Assembly (NCBI RefSeq): GCF_006517275.1
Contig: NZ_CP041191.1
Location: forward strand, 5,823,001-5,887,000
Source: Labrenzia sp. PHM005
Lineage (GTDB): Bacteria > Pseudomonadota > Alphaproteobacteria > Rhizobiales > Stappiaceae
Length of the DNA stretch: 64,000 bases
Direction of reading: 5' to 3'
A program made the translations under genes and the position numbers. Positions 14,337 to 21,327 of the stretch are shown piece by piece. Numbering within the stretch: position 1 is the stretch's first letter; every line of letters begins with the position of its first letter. The notes under the pieces are model-generated. The model was given only the letters and a program-made list of their open reading frames with translations. It searched no databases and was not told where the DNA came from.

Positions 14337-14690
14337 CTATTCCACTGCTTCCGGCGTCACCTGGGCCGGTTCCGGCTCGGTCCATTTCAGGATCGGCTTG
14401 CGGGCAGCCCCCGTTTCATCGAGACGGCGGCGCGGGGCGAGATACGGCGCGCCGGAGAAGCGCATAGTCTCGCCGCGCTTGGCACTCATCACCAGATCGC
14501 GCATGGTCGCCACGAACAGATCGAGCGCGGCCCGGCTCTCCGATTCTATCGGCTCGGTCAGCATTGCGCCATGCACAACCAGAGCGAAGTACGTGCTTAT
14601 CGGGTGATAGCCCTCGTCGATCATCGCCTTGGCGAAATCGAGTGCGGTCACGCCTGCGTCCTTCAAGAAGCTGTTGTCGAAGAGTAGCTG
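14337..14690 (-). pseudogene. gcvPB 3'-end remnant, copy B (5'-truncated)
   Basis: Intact reading frame for the last 115 or so residues of glycine dehydrogenase subunit 2: LLFDNSFLKDAGVTALDFAK, then MIDEGYHP, VVHGAML, and RRRLDETGAARKPILKWTE, ending at a proper stop. Upstream of about 14690 the similarity ends and an in-frame TAG follows, so at least three quarters of the gene, including the PLP lysine, is missing. No start codon with a ribosome site is evident. It lies downstream of gcvT-gcvH and an OsmC gene on the same strand, in the place where gcvP genes would be expected. The last 230 bases are nearly identical to copy A. Confidence 0.85.
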
Positions 14691-14732
14691 CGCGTCAGAT
14701 GCACTCGGCAGCGAAGAACTGCCGAGCTAGAA

Positions 14733-15218
14733 TCATGGCGCCGTCAGGCGGACCGGTTGCTCCTCCACCACAATCTCGCACTTCACTGAATTCGCGATGA
14801 AGCAGACATCGTGTGCCTTTTCATGCAGATCTGTAATCCAGGTCGGGTCAGGTTCGCTGTCTGCAACAAGAGTGATTTCGGGTTTTAAGACCACTTTGGT
14901 GATCGCCATTTTGCCCCGGGCAATCCGGCTCATTTCGCCCGTGGCGTTGTCCCGGTAGCTGGCGATATTGTAGCCAGCCCTCCGGGCAAGATCCAAAAAC
15001 GACATCATGTGACAGGAAGAAATCGCGGCAACCAGTGCTTCTTCCGGGTCAACCGCTGCTTCAATCGAATGGGGCAAAGGCACCACCGTCGGCGATGCGC
15101 TTGCTGGGATTTTCAACCCACCGTCAAACTGCCAGATGTGACCTCGAGAATAGGCGTTGGCGGCATAGTCGCCATCACACGCCCACTCGATCACCGCTGT
15201 ATAAAAATGCCCCGCCAT
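14733..15218 (-). CDS. OsmC-family protein
   Basis: A 161-residue OsmC/Ohr-superfamily protein. The two thiol cysteines of the family are present: AISSCHMMSFLDLARRAG with the first Cys, and AHDVCFIANSVKCEI with the second. Members reduce organic hydroperoxides through this Cys pair; the YhfA-like subgroup is less well understood. The gene starts 3 bases after gcvH stops and is therefore the third gene of the glycine-riboswitch-controlled gcvT-gcvH operon, an unusual partner. It may have moved there as gcvP decayed. The family is well supported; the substrate is not. Confidence 0.88.
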   Translation of the reverse strand: MAGHFYTAVIEWACDGDYAANAYSRGHIWQFDGGLKIPASASPTVVPLPHSIEAAVDPEEALVAAISSCHMMSFLDLARRAGYNIASYRDNATGEMSRIARGKMAITKVVLKPEITLVADSEPDPTWITDLHEKAHDVCFIANSVKCEIVVEEQPVRLTAP

Positions 15219-15221
15219 AGT

Positions 15222-15593
15222 TCAAAGTGTCTCGACGTAGGCTTTGTAGGCCGCTTCGTCCATCAGCTCAGACAGCTGGCTTTCATTGCTAACTTTCATT
15301 TTGATAAACCAAGCAGCACCTTCCGGGTCTTCGTTGACCTTCGCCGGTTCGTCGGCAAGCACTTCATTGGCTTCAGTCACTTCACCATCGATTGGCGCGT
15401 AGAGTTCGCTTGCCGCCTTGACGGATTCAACCACAGCCGCTTCATCACCCTGGGATAGCTCCTTGCCGGTTTCCGGCAGCTCAACAAAAACAACGTCACC
15501 CAGCTGTTCTTGAGCATATCCGGTGATCCCGATGGTGGCTGTGTCACCTTCTACTGCAATCCATTCATGGTCTTTTGAAAAATATGTCGTCAT
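15222..15593 (-). CDS. gcvH: Glycine cleavage system H protein
   Basis: A 123-residue lipoyl-carrier protein that shuttles the aminomethyl group between the P, T and L proteins of the glycine cleavage system. The lipoyl-lysine site is Lys59 in [12 protein letters not shown], and the surrounding hammerhead strands ([15 protein letters not shown]-like [11 protein letters not shown]) are typical. The start HEWI motif ([11 protein letters not shown]) is conserved. It follows gcvT by 26 bases in the same direction and is under the same upstream glycine riboswitch. No intact gcvP lies in the window, so the P protein must be elsewhere if the system works. Confidence 0.97.
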   Translation of the reverse strand: MTTYFSKDHEWIAVEGDTATIGITGYAQEQLGDVVFVELPETGKELSQGDEAAVVESVKAASELYAPIDGEVTEANEVLADEPAKVNEDPEGAAWFIKMKVSNESQLSELMDEAAYKAYVETL

Positions 15594-15619
15594 TGTTTTG
15601 TCCGTTCTCTGGAGTGTTT

Positions 15620-16774
15620 TTAAGATTTCGGTTTTCGGTGGTAGCGGTTTGGCACAAACGGCATATCCGCAACTGTTGCCGGCAGGCGGCGGCCCCGCAC
15701 AATCAGGTCCAGTTTGGTACCGGTGGCCGCATGCTCGGCTGAAACGTATCCCATGGCGATTGGCGCACCGACGGTCGGCGCAAATCCGCCGGAGGTCAGA
15801 GTACCGATCACCGGGCCATCCTCTGGCAGAGCAATCTCAGCGCCTTCACGTGCCGGGGCCTTGCCGTCGAGGCGCAGGCCAACGCGCACGCGCGCCGTGC
15901 CGTCCGCAAGTTCGTTTTGAATTCGCGTATCACCGGGAAACCCTCCGGTTTCGCGGCGGCGCTTTTGCATACAGAAAGTAATGTTGCCTTCGACCGGTGA
16001 CGTGCTGTCATCAATGTCATGACCATAAAGACAAAGTCCGGCTTCAAGGCGCAGGCTGTCACGAGCGCCAAGACCGATGGCCTCAATCCGGTCATCGGCC
16101 AAAAGCGCGCGGGCGATTGCCTCGGCAGCCCCTGCCGGGACCGACATTTCCACACCGTCTTCACCGGTGTAACCGGCGCGCGCGATGTGGCAGGCAATGC
16201 CATCAAATTCCATTGGGGCAGCGGACATGAAGCCTAGGTCCGCAGCAGCAGGTGCATGCGCAGCAACAGCTGCAACCGCTTCGGGACCTTGGACTGCGAT
16301 CAGGGCCCGGTCCTCAACGATCTCCAGTTTCACATTGTCCGGCAATTTGGCGCGGAAATGCGCATAGTCGGCATCCTTGCGTGCCGCATTGACCACCAGG
16401 AACAAACGCCCATCGTCGTCCTCGGAAACCGAGCGTGTAACCATTAGGTCATCAAGGATCCCGCCCTCGTTGTTCAAAAGAACAGTGTAGCGTTGCCGGC
16501 CAAGCCCAAGTTCAACGAAGTTGGACGGGGTCAGGGCCTCAAGGGCACGGGCCGTTGTCTCATGATCTGGACCGACCAGAAATGCCTGCCCCATGTGTGA
16601 AACATCAAACAATCCCGCTTTTTCACGGGTATGCAGATGCTCGCCCATGATGCCGAGCTTGTATTGAACGGGCATGGAATAGCCGGCGAACGGCACCATT
16701 TTGCCGGCAAGCTCGATATGAAGGTCGTGAAGGGGCGTTTGTTTCAGATCGGTATCTGCAACGGTGTCCGCCAT
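15620..16774 (-). CDS. gcvT: Aminomethyltransferase (glycine cleavage T protein)
   Basis: A 384-residue enzyme that transfers the methylene group from aminomethyl-lipoyl-GcvH to tetrahydrofolate, releasing ammonia. N-terminal features are [24 protein letters not shown] in pieces and FDVSHMGQ, with the folate-site Asp in [19 protein letters not shown] and [20 protein letters not shown] are the family blocks, and the C-terminal beta-barrel ends GYVSAEHA and GRRLPATV. It is the first gene of the gcvT-gcvH-osmC operon and is preceded by a tandem glycine riboswitch, so expression should rise with glycine. Confidence 0.97.
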   Translation of the reverse strand: MADTVADTDLKQTPLHDLHIELAGKMVPFAGYSMPVQYKLGIMGEHLHTREKAGLFDVSHMGQAFLVGPDHETTARALEALTPSNFVELGLGRQRYTVLLNNEGGILDDLMVTRSVSEDDDGRLFLVVNAARKDADYAHFRAKLPDNVKLEIVEDRALIAVQGPEAVAAVAAHAPAAADLGFMSAAPMEFDGIACHIARAGYTGEDGVEMSVPAGAAEAIARALLADDRIEAIGLGARDSLRLEAGLCLYGHDIDDSTSPVEGNITFCMQKRRRETGGFPGDTRIQNELADGTARVRVGLRLDGKAPAREGAEIALPEDGPVIGTLTSGGFAPTVGAPIAMGYVSAEHAATGTKLDLIVRGRRLPATVADMPFVPNRYHRKPKS

Positions 16775-16841
16775 GAACAGCCCTCGCGTTAGGGATTGCG
16801 CACTCGCGAACCATACCGCGAACGGATCCGGTTCGTTTGCC

Positions 16842-17045
16842 CCCCTCTGTCCGAGTACCTGAGAGATTTCCCGTCAGCTCCCAAAAAACCTGGCGGTTAC
16901 TCCTTCGGTGAGCAGTCTACGCAATTGTCGGCGCAGATCACTGCTTTCCAGAGCGTTTGAGCCCATGCGGTCCTTTTGCCTGAGAGTTTCCGGGGCGGTT
17001 GCTCCTTCGGCGCCAGGAACTTTTCACCTGGCCTCTCCCGCAGTG
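16842..17045 (-). promoter_or_regulatory. Tandem glycine riboswitch upstream of gcvT
   Basis: On the minus strand two glycine aptamers follow each other. Aptamer 1 (about 17041 to 16964) has GGGAGAGG, CGCCGAAGGAGCAA and CTCTCAGGCAAAAGGACCG. Aptamer 2 (about 16960 to 16842) has CACCGAAGGAGTAA and CTCTCAGGTACTCGGACAG. These are the conserved blocks of the family. It ends 68 bases before the gcvT start; glycine binding normally turns gcv expression on. Confidence 0.93.
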
Positions 17046-17195
17046 GCGTTGCCGTGCGCATTACACGATTACCGGGGAACGACCCCGGCAGTTGCAGCAA
17101 TTGTGGTTGGCCGACTCAACCTTGTCAATATGACTCAGCAACCCTCCATTGACCCTTGGCTTAGCCTTTTGGCTAAAGAGTAATCGGGTTAGGCG

Positions 17196-17783
17196 TCAGC
17201 GTTTTGTTTTGTCGGTAAAGCCGAATTCGATTTTCCTGCCCTGGTCCATGGGAATAACGAATCTCTCATCCACCATGGTCCAGCGCTGACCGCGCCCGCC
17301 TGTCTCAATTGAAACCGGAATTTGCAGGACTTCAGACACAAGCGGCTTTTCTTTAGGGTCTGTGGAGACCGGGATATTCACACGCATGGGCAAGACGATA
17401 TCGCCGCCAGACCAAGCCGGTCCGGGCGTAACATCGCCGGAGAATCCGAGTTTCACGCGCCGCTGACCATCATCGGCCCGCGAACAGCTTGCTGCCCAAT
17501 CTTCAACAAGCGCCTGATAGATCAACGCATCCCGTTCGCCTTCTTTGCCTCGTTGGAACTTGCGGATCAAATAGGCACCATTCTTCAGCTGTAGCGGCGG
17601 GCACGGAACGGGCGGCGCGAACGTTTGCGAGGAGACCTGAACCGGTTCCGCACCACCGGAAATTACATTCTCCGCAAGATCACCAGCGGACCCACAGCCT
17701 GCAAGAAATGCAGCACAAAGCCCTGCAGAAAGACCCGCTTTATAGTTGACGTTAGACAGCGAAAGGAAAGCCTTGATCATCAT
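17196..17783 (-). CDS. Putative lipoprotein of unknown function
   Basis: A 195-residue protein with a lipoprotein signal peptide: a basic start, a hydrophobic stretch and a lipobox LAGC (Cys30 if the first Met is used). The mature part has CPPLQLKNGAYLIRKFQ and a VEDWAASCSRADD segment, then beta-rich sequence with PMRVNIPVSTDPKEKP. It resembles small conserved alphaproteobacterial lipoproteins, but I cannot name a family or role. It is expected to be anchored to the envelope. It is a single gene, divergent from ispH. Two ATGs at 17783 and 17780 are both possible. Confidence 0.78.
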   Translation of the reverse strand: MMIKAFLSLSNVNYKAGLSAGLCAAFLAGCGSAGDLAENVISGGAEPVQVSSQTFAPPVPCPPLQLKNGAYLIRKFQRGKEGERDALIYQALVEDWAASCSRADDGQRRVKLGFSGDVTPGPAWSGGDIVLPMRVNIPVSTDPKEKPLVSEVLQIPVSIETGGRGQRWTMVDERFVIPMDQGRKIEFGFTDKTKR

Positions 17784-17899
17784 CGACCCGTTGGAAACTA
17801 AGTACTAGGCGCAGCTTCATAGCAGGTGGCCAGCGGCTTGGCGAGACTGGCACGGGCATTTGTTACTCAGTGACATATATGGAAAGGGTGGGAAGCGGC

Positions 17900-17928
17900 T
17901 TGACAGAACACCCTGCCAAGCCCTTATT
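17900..17928 (+). promoter_or_regulatory. Sigma70-type promoter of ispH
   Basis: TTGACA at 17900-17905 and CTTATT at 17923-17928 with a 17-base spacer, 30 bases before the ispH start. Confidence 0.5.
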
Positions 17929-17957
17929 GCGCCAAACAAGGCTTATAAACGGGCATC

Positions 17958-18944
17958 ATGACCAACAAACCTTCTTTAACGATCAAGCTGTGCGCGCCTC
18001 GGGGCTTTTGCGCCGGCGTTGACCGCGCAATCCAAATCGTTGAACTGGCGCTTCAGAAATACGGCCGCCCGGTCTATGTGCGTCACGAGATCGTGCACAA
18101 CAAGTTTGTCGTGGATGGGCTGAAAGCCAAAGGCGCCGTTTTTGTCGAGGAACTGGAAGAGATCCCAGCAGAAGATGCCGACCGGCCTGTGATCTTTTCC
18201 GCTCATGGCGTACCGAAATCCGTGCCGGCCGATGCCCAGGCGCGCAAAATGTTCTATCTGGATGCGACCTGTCCGCTGGTCTCCAAAGTGCATAAAGAAG
18301 CCGAGATTCATTTCCGGCGCGAACGGGAAATTCTTCTGATCGGCCATGCAGGTCATCCGGAAGTGATCGGCACAATGGGCCAATTGCCGGAAGGCACCGT
18401 CACTTTGATCGAAACCGAGGACGATGCGCGAAGTTTTGTTCCGAAAACGGACAAGGAACTGGCGTTCATCACTCAAACGACACTGTCGGTTGATGACACC
18501 GCAGGCATCGTTGCCGCCCTCAAAGACCGGTTTCCAAGCATTGTCGCACCTCACAAGGAAGACATCTGCTACGCCACGACAAACCGCCAGGAAGCGGTCA
18601 AACATGTGGCGCCCGATGTTGAAGCGATGATTGTGGTCGGTGCGCCAAATTCCTCAAATTCGCAACGCCTAAGAGAGGTCGCTGAACGTGAGGGATGCCG
18701 GATCGCTGTCCTGCTGCAGCGGGCCAGCGAGATTAAGTGGTCCGATTTCGACGGCGTCAGCAGCCTTGGCCTGACCGCCGGAGCCTCTGCTCCGGAAACC
18801 CTGGTGGAAGAGATCATCAGCGCTTTTGAAACGCGCTTTAATGTCACCGTGGAAATTCATCGAACCGCGGAAGAAACCATCGCCTTTAACCTGCCACGCG
18901 AATTGCGTGATATTCCTGCGCAGCCGCAAAAAGCCACCGGATAA
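17958..18944 (+). CDS. ispH: 4-hydroxy-3-methylbut-2-enyl diphosphate reductase
   Basis: A 328-residue iron-sulfur enzyme that makes IPP and DMAPP in the last step of the MEP isoprenoid pathway. The three cluster cysteines are Cys18 ([11 protein letters not shown]), Cys105 ([12 protein letters not shown]) and Cys204 ([11 protein letters not shown]). The substrate-binding SNS motif is in NSSNSQRL, and the HEIVHN histidine block and the SAHGV block are intact. Length is normal. It is the first gene of an ispH-thrB-rnhA run; thrB starts 4 bases after its stop. A TTGACA-N17-CTTATT promoter lies just upstream. IPP and DMAPP also feed UbiA and CtaB substrates in this window. Confidence 0.98.
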   Translation: MTNKPSLTIKLCAPRGFCAGVDRAIQIVELALQKYGRPVYVRHEIVHNKFVVDGLKAKGAVFVEELEEIPAEDADRPVIFSAHGVPKSVPADAQARKMFYLDATCPLVSKVHKEAEIHFRREREILLIGHAGHPEVIGTMGQLPEGTVTLIETEDDARSFVPKTDKELAFITQTTLSVDDTAGIVAALKDRFPSIVAPHKEDICYATTNRQEAVKHVAPDVEAMIVVGAPNSSNSQRLREVAEREGCRIAVLLQRASEIKWSDFDGVSSLGLTAGASAPETLVEEIISAFETRFNVTVEIHRTAEETIAFNLPRELRDIPAQPQKATG

Positions 18945-18948
18945 CAAC

Positions 18949-19914
18949 ATGGCCGTTTACACGGAAGTCAGCGATGAAGAGCTCAATGCCTTCATCGGGA
19001 AATATGATGTCGGACAACTTCTATCCTATAAAGGAATTGCAGAAGGCGTCGAGAACAGCAATTACCTCGTTCAGACTGACAAGGCCTATTTCATCCTCAC
19101 GCTCTACGAAAAACGGGTGAACCCGGACGACCTGCCGTTTTTCCTGAAACTGAAGGAGCATCTGGCCGGCAAGGGCTTGTCCTGCCCGACACCGGTGGCT
19201 TCCAAGGATGGCGAATTGCTGGGAACGCTAGCTGGGCGGCCGGCAGCCCTTGTAACCTTCTTGCAGGGCATGTCGGTCAAACGGCCACGTCCGGAGCATT
19301 GCGCAGAGCTTGGCAAAGCCATGGCAGCATTTCATCTTGCCGGGGCCGATTACGAGCTAACCCGCAAGAATGCTCTGGATCTATCCGGCTGGCGGCCGCT
19401 TTTTAATCAGAGCGCTGACCGCTGCGACACGGTTCATCCGGGCTTGGGCACCGAAATCACCAAAGAGCTTGATCAGCTTGAAGCTATCTGGCCGCAAGAT
19501 CTGCCGTCCGGTGTTATTCACGCCGATCTTTTTCCGGACAATGTCTTTTTCCTAAACAATGAATTGTCCGGGCTGATCGACTTTTATTTCGCCTGTAACG
19601 ATGCACTCGCTTACGACATCGCTATCTGTCTCAATGCCTGGTGTTTTGAAGCCGACTTGGCGTTCAACGTCACCAAGGCGCGCGCACTGTTGAAAGGCTA
19701 CACCTCCGTGCGCCCGCTGACGGTTGCGGAATTCGATGCCTTGCCGATCCTGTGCCGTGGTGCCGCTCTTCGGTTCTTGCTGACCCGTCTATACGACTGG
19801 TTGAGTGTGCCGGAAGGGGCCCTTGTGACACCGAAAGATCCGATGGAATACGTCAAGAAACTGCGCTTTCACCAAACCGTCGACAGCGCCAAAGCTTACG
19901 GACTTGAAGGATGA
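18949..19914 (+). CDS. thrB: Homoserine kinase, APH-fold type
   Basis: A 321-residue homoserine kinase of the aminoglycoside-phosphotransferase fold, phosphorylating homoserine on the way to threonine. Key blocks are [13 protein letters not shown] (nucleotide loop), [13 protein letters not shown] (catalytic Asp in the Brenner motif) and [25 protein letters not shown] (metal-binding Asp). The ATG at 18949 gives the usual length; a longer frame exists but runs back into ispH. rnhA starts within its last codons (ATGA overlap at 19911-19914). The partner thrC lies 6 kb away on the other strand. Confidence 0.96.
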   Translation: MAVYTEVSDEELNAFIGKYDVGQLLSYKGIAEGVENSNYLVQTDKAYFILTLYEKRVNPDDLPFFLKLKEHLAGKGLSCPTPVASKDGELLGTLAGRPAALVTFLQGMSVKRPRPEHCAELGKAMAAFHLAGADYELTRKNALDLSGWRPLFNQSADRCDTVHPGLGTEITKELDQLEAIWPQDLPSGVIHADLFPDNVFFLNNELSGLIDFYFACNDALAYDIAICLNAWCFEADLAFNVTKARALLKGYTSVRPLTVAEFDALPILCRGAALRFLLTRLYDWLSVPEGALVTPKDPMEYVKKLRFHQTVDSAKAYGLEG

Positions 19915-20360
19915 GCCAGGAAAACCGGGTCACGATCTATACCGACGGCGCCTGCTCGGGAAATCCGGGACCGGGCGGCTGGGGGGTCATCATGCGCTTT
20001 GGTGAGCACGAACGGGAATTGAACGGCGGCGAAGCAGAAACCACCAACAACCGGATGGAACTCACCGCAGCCATCGAAGCACTCAACGCCTTGAAACGCC
20101 CTTGCGCGGTCGATCTTTACACCGACAGCACCTATGTGCGCAGCGGCATCAGTGAGTGGATGTACGGCTGGAAACGGAAGAACTGGCGTACAGCTGCCAA
20201 CAAGCCGGTCAAAAACGCAGACCTTTGGCAGGCGCTGGATGCGGCCAGGGAGCGCCATGATGTCACCTGGCACTGGGTGAAGGGTCATGCAGGGCATCCG
20301 GACAATGAACGCGCGGACGAACTCGCCCGCGGCGGTATGGAACCCTACAAATACAGCTAA
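19911..20360 (+). CDS. rnhA: Ribonuclease HI
   Basis: A 149-residue RNase HI that cuts the RNA strand of RNA-DNA hybrids. The catalytic acidic residues are Asp12 ([11 protein letters not shown]), Glu50 (NNRMELTA), Asp72 (YTDSTYV) and Asp136 (ERADELA), and His126 lies in the WVKGHAG loop. The basic protrusion (WKRKNWRTA) is present. It is translationally coupled to thrB by a 4-base overlap, a linkage often seen in Alphaproteobacteria. No terminator is evident before the lipid kinase gene 35 bases further on. Confidence 0.97.
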   Translation: MSQENRVTIYTDGACSGNPGPGGWGVIMRFGEHERELNGGEAETTNNRMELTAAIEALNALKRPCAVDLYTDSTYVRSGISEWMYGWKRKNWRTAANKPVKNADLWQALDAARERHDVTWHWVKGHAGHPDNERADELARGGMEPYKYS

Positions 20361-20395
20361 AGCTGCAGCACTAATTCACGAGGCGAGGATCACTG

Positions 20396-21322
20396 GTGAA
20401 CGATTTGCTGCAAACAGCACCCGATACAACACGGACAGGGCCACCAAGTGCTGCCGGAACCGTGCTCATTATGGCCAACCCTACATCCGGTGGCTACAAC
20501 GGGCCTAAACTCCAGGATCTTAAAAAGCAGCTTGAAGCCGCAGGGCGCCACGTGGAGCTGCGGCTCACAACCCACGCCGGGGAAATCGGTGAAGTCTGCG
20601 CCAGTGCAGATTTAACGGCTGGTACACTGATCATTGCCGGCGGCGATGGGTCCGTGAATGAAGCCCTTACCGGGCTTCATGGCAAGGACTTCGTACCGAA
20701 CCTCGCGGTCGCCCCCTCTGGAACGGCCAATGTCCTGGCCTTGGAACTTGGCTTGCCCCACAAGGCGAATGATATCGCAGCGACCATTCTGAACCAAAAA
20801 ACCAGACCCTTGCACTATGGCCTCGCCAATGGCCGCCCCTTTGTCCTGATGGCGTCTGCTGGCTTTGATGCCGAAGTCGTTCATGCCGTGCCACTCGCGC
20901 TAAAACGAAAGCTGAAAAAACTCGCTTACGTTATCACGGCGTTCAAAATCGGATTGAAGCGGAAAGGGACGCCGGTGACGGTCTCCCTTGATGGCGCAGA
21001 TCCGATCGATGGAAAGTTCGCGGTTGCCAGCAACGCCCGCCATTATGGTGGACCATTTGTGATCTGCCCGGGCGGGGTGACCGATCAGAGGCTGCACATG
21101 CTCGTTCTGGAGCGTGATGATCCGTGGTCGTCTATCCGTTACAGCATCGCATTGATGCTCGGCCGCATCCACAAGGCGAAGGGTGCAACTGTCCACCCTT
21201 TCAATAAAGCGGTTATCTCAAGCCAGACTCCGGTGGCCGCCCAAGTCGATGGAGACCCGTTTGGGGTCACGCCGCTGGAAATCCGGTTAGCCGATAAGAC
21301 GGTGCCAATTCTGGCACCATAA
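20396..21322 (+). CDS. Diacylglycerol kinase-family lipid kinase
   Basis: A 308-residue protein with a DAGK catalytic domain of the YegS/BmrU/DgkB type. MANPTSGGYN (P-N-x-x-x-G phosphate loop), IIAGGDGSVNEAL (ATP-binding G-G-D-G-T/S) and APSGTANVLALELGLP are diagnostic. The C-terminal beta-sandwich contains ASAGFDAEVV and QVDGDPFG, the usual Q-x-D-G-E/D site. Members phosphorylate diacylglycerol, phosphatidylglycerol or sphingoid bases; the lipid here is uncertain. A GTG start at 20396 is likely, with AGGCGAGGA upstream. Transcription converges on the EAL gene, the stops being 5 bases apart. Confidence 0.9.
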   Translation: MNDLLQTAPDTTRTGPPSAAGTVLIMANPTSGGYNGPKLQDLKKQLEAAGRHVELRLTTHAGEIGEVCASADLTAGTLIIAGGDGSVNEALTGLHGKDFVPNLAVAPSGTANVLALELGLPHKANDIAATILNQKTRPLHYGLANGRPFVLMASAGFDAEVVHAVPLALKRKLKKLAYVITAFKIGLKRKGTPVTVSLDGADPIDGKFAVASNARHYGGPFVICPGGVTDQRLHMLVLERDDPWSSIRYSIALMLGRIHKAKGATVHPFNKAVISSQTPVAAQVDGDPFGVTPLEIRLADKTVPILAP

Positions 21323-21327
21323 ACCGG

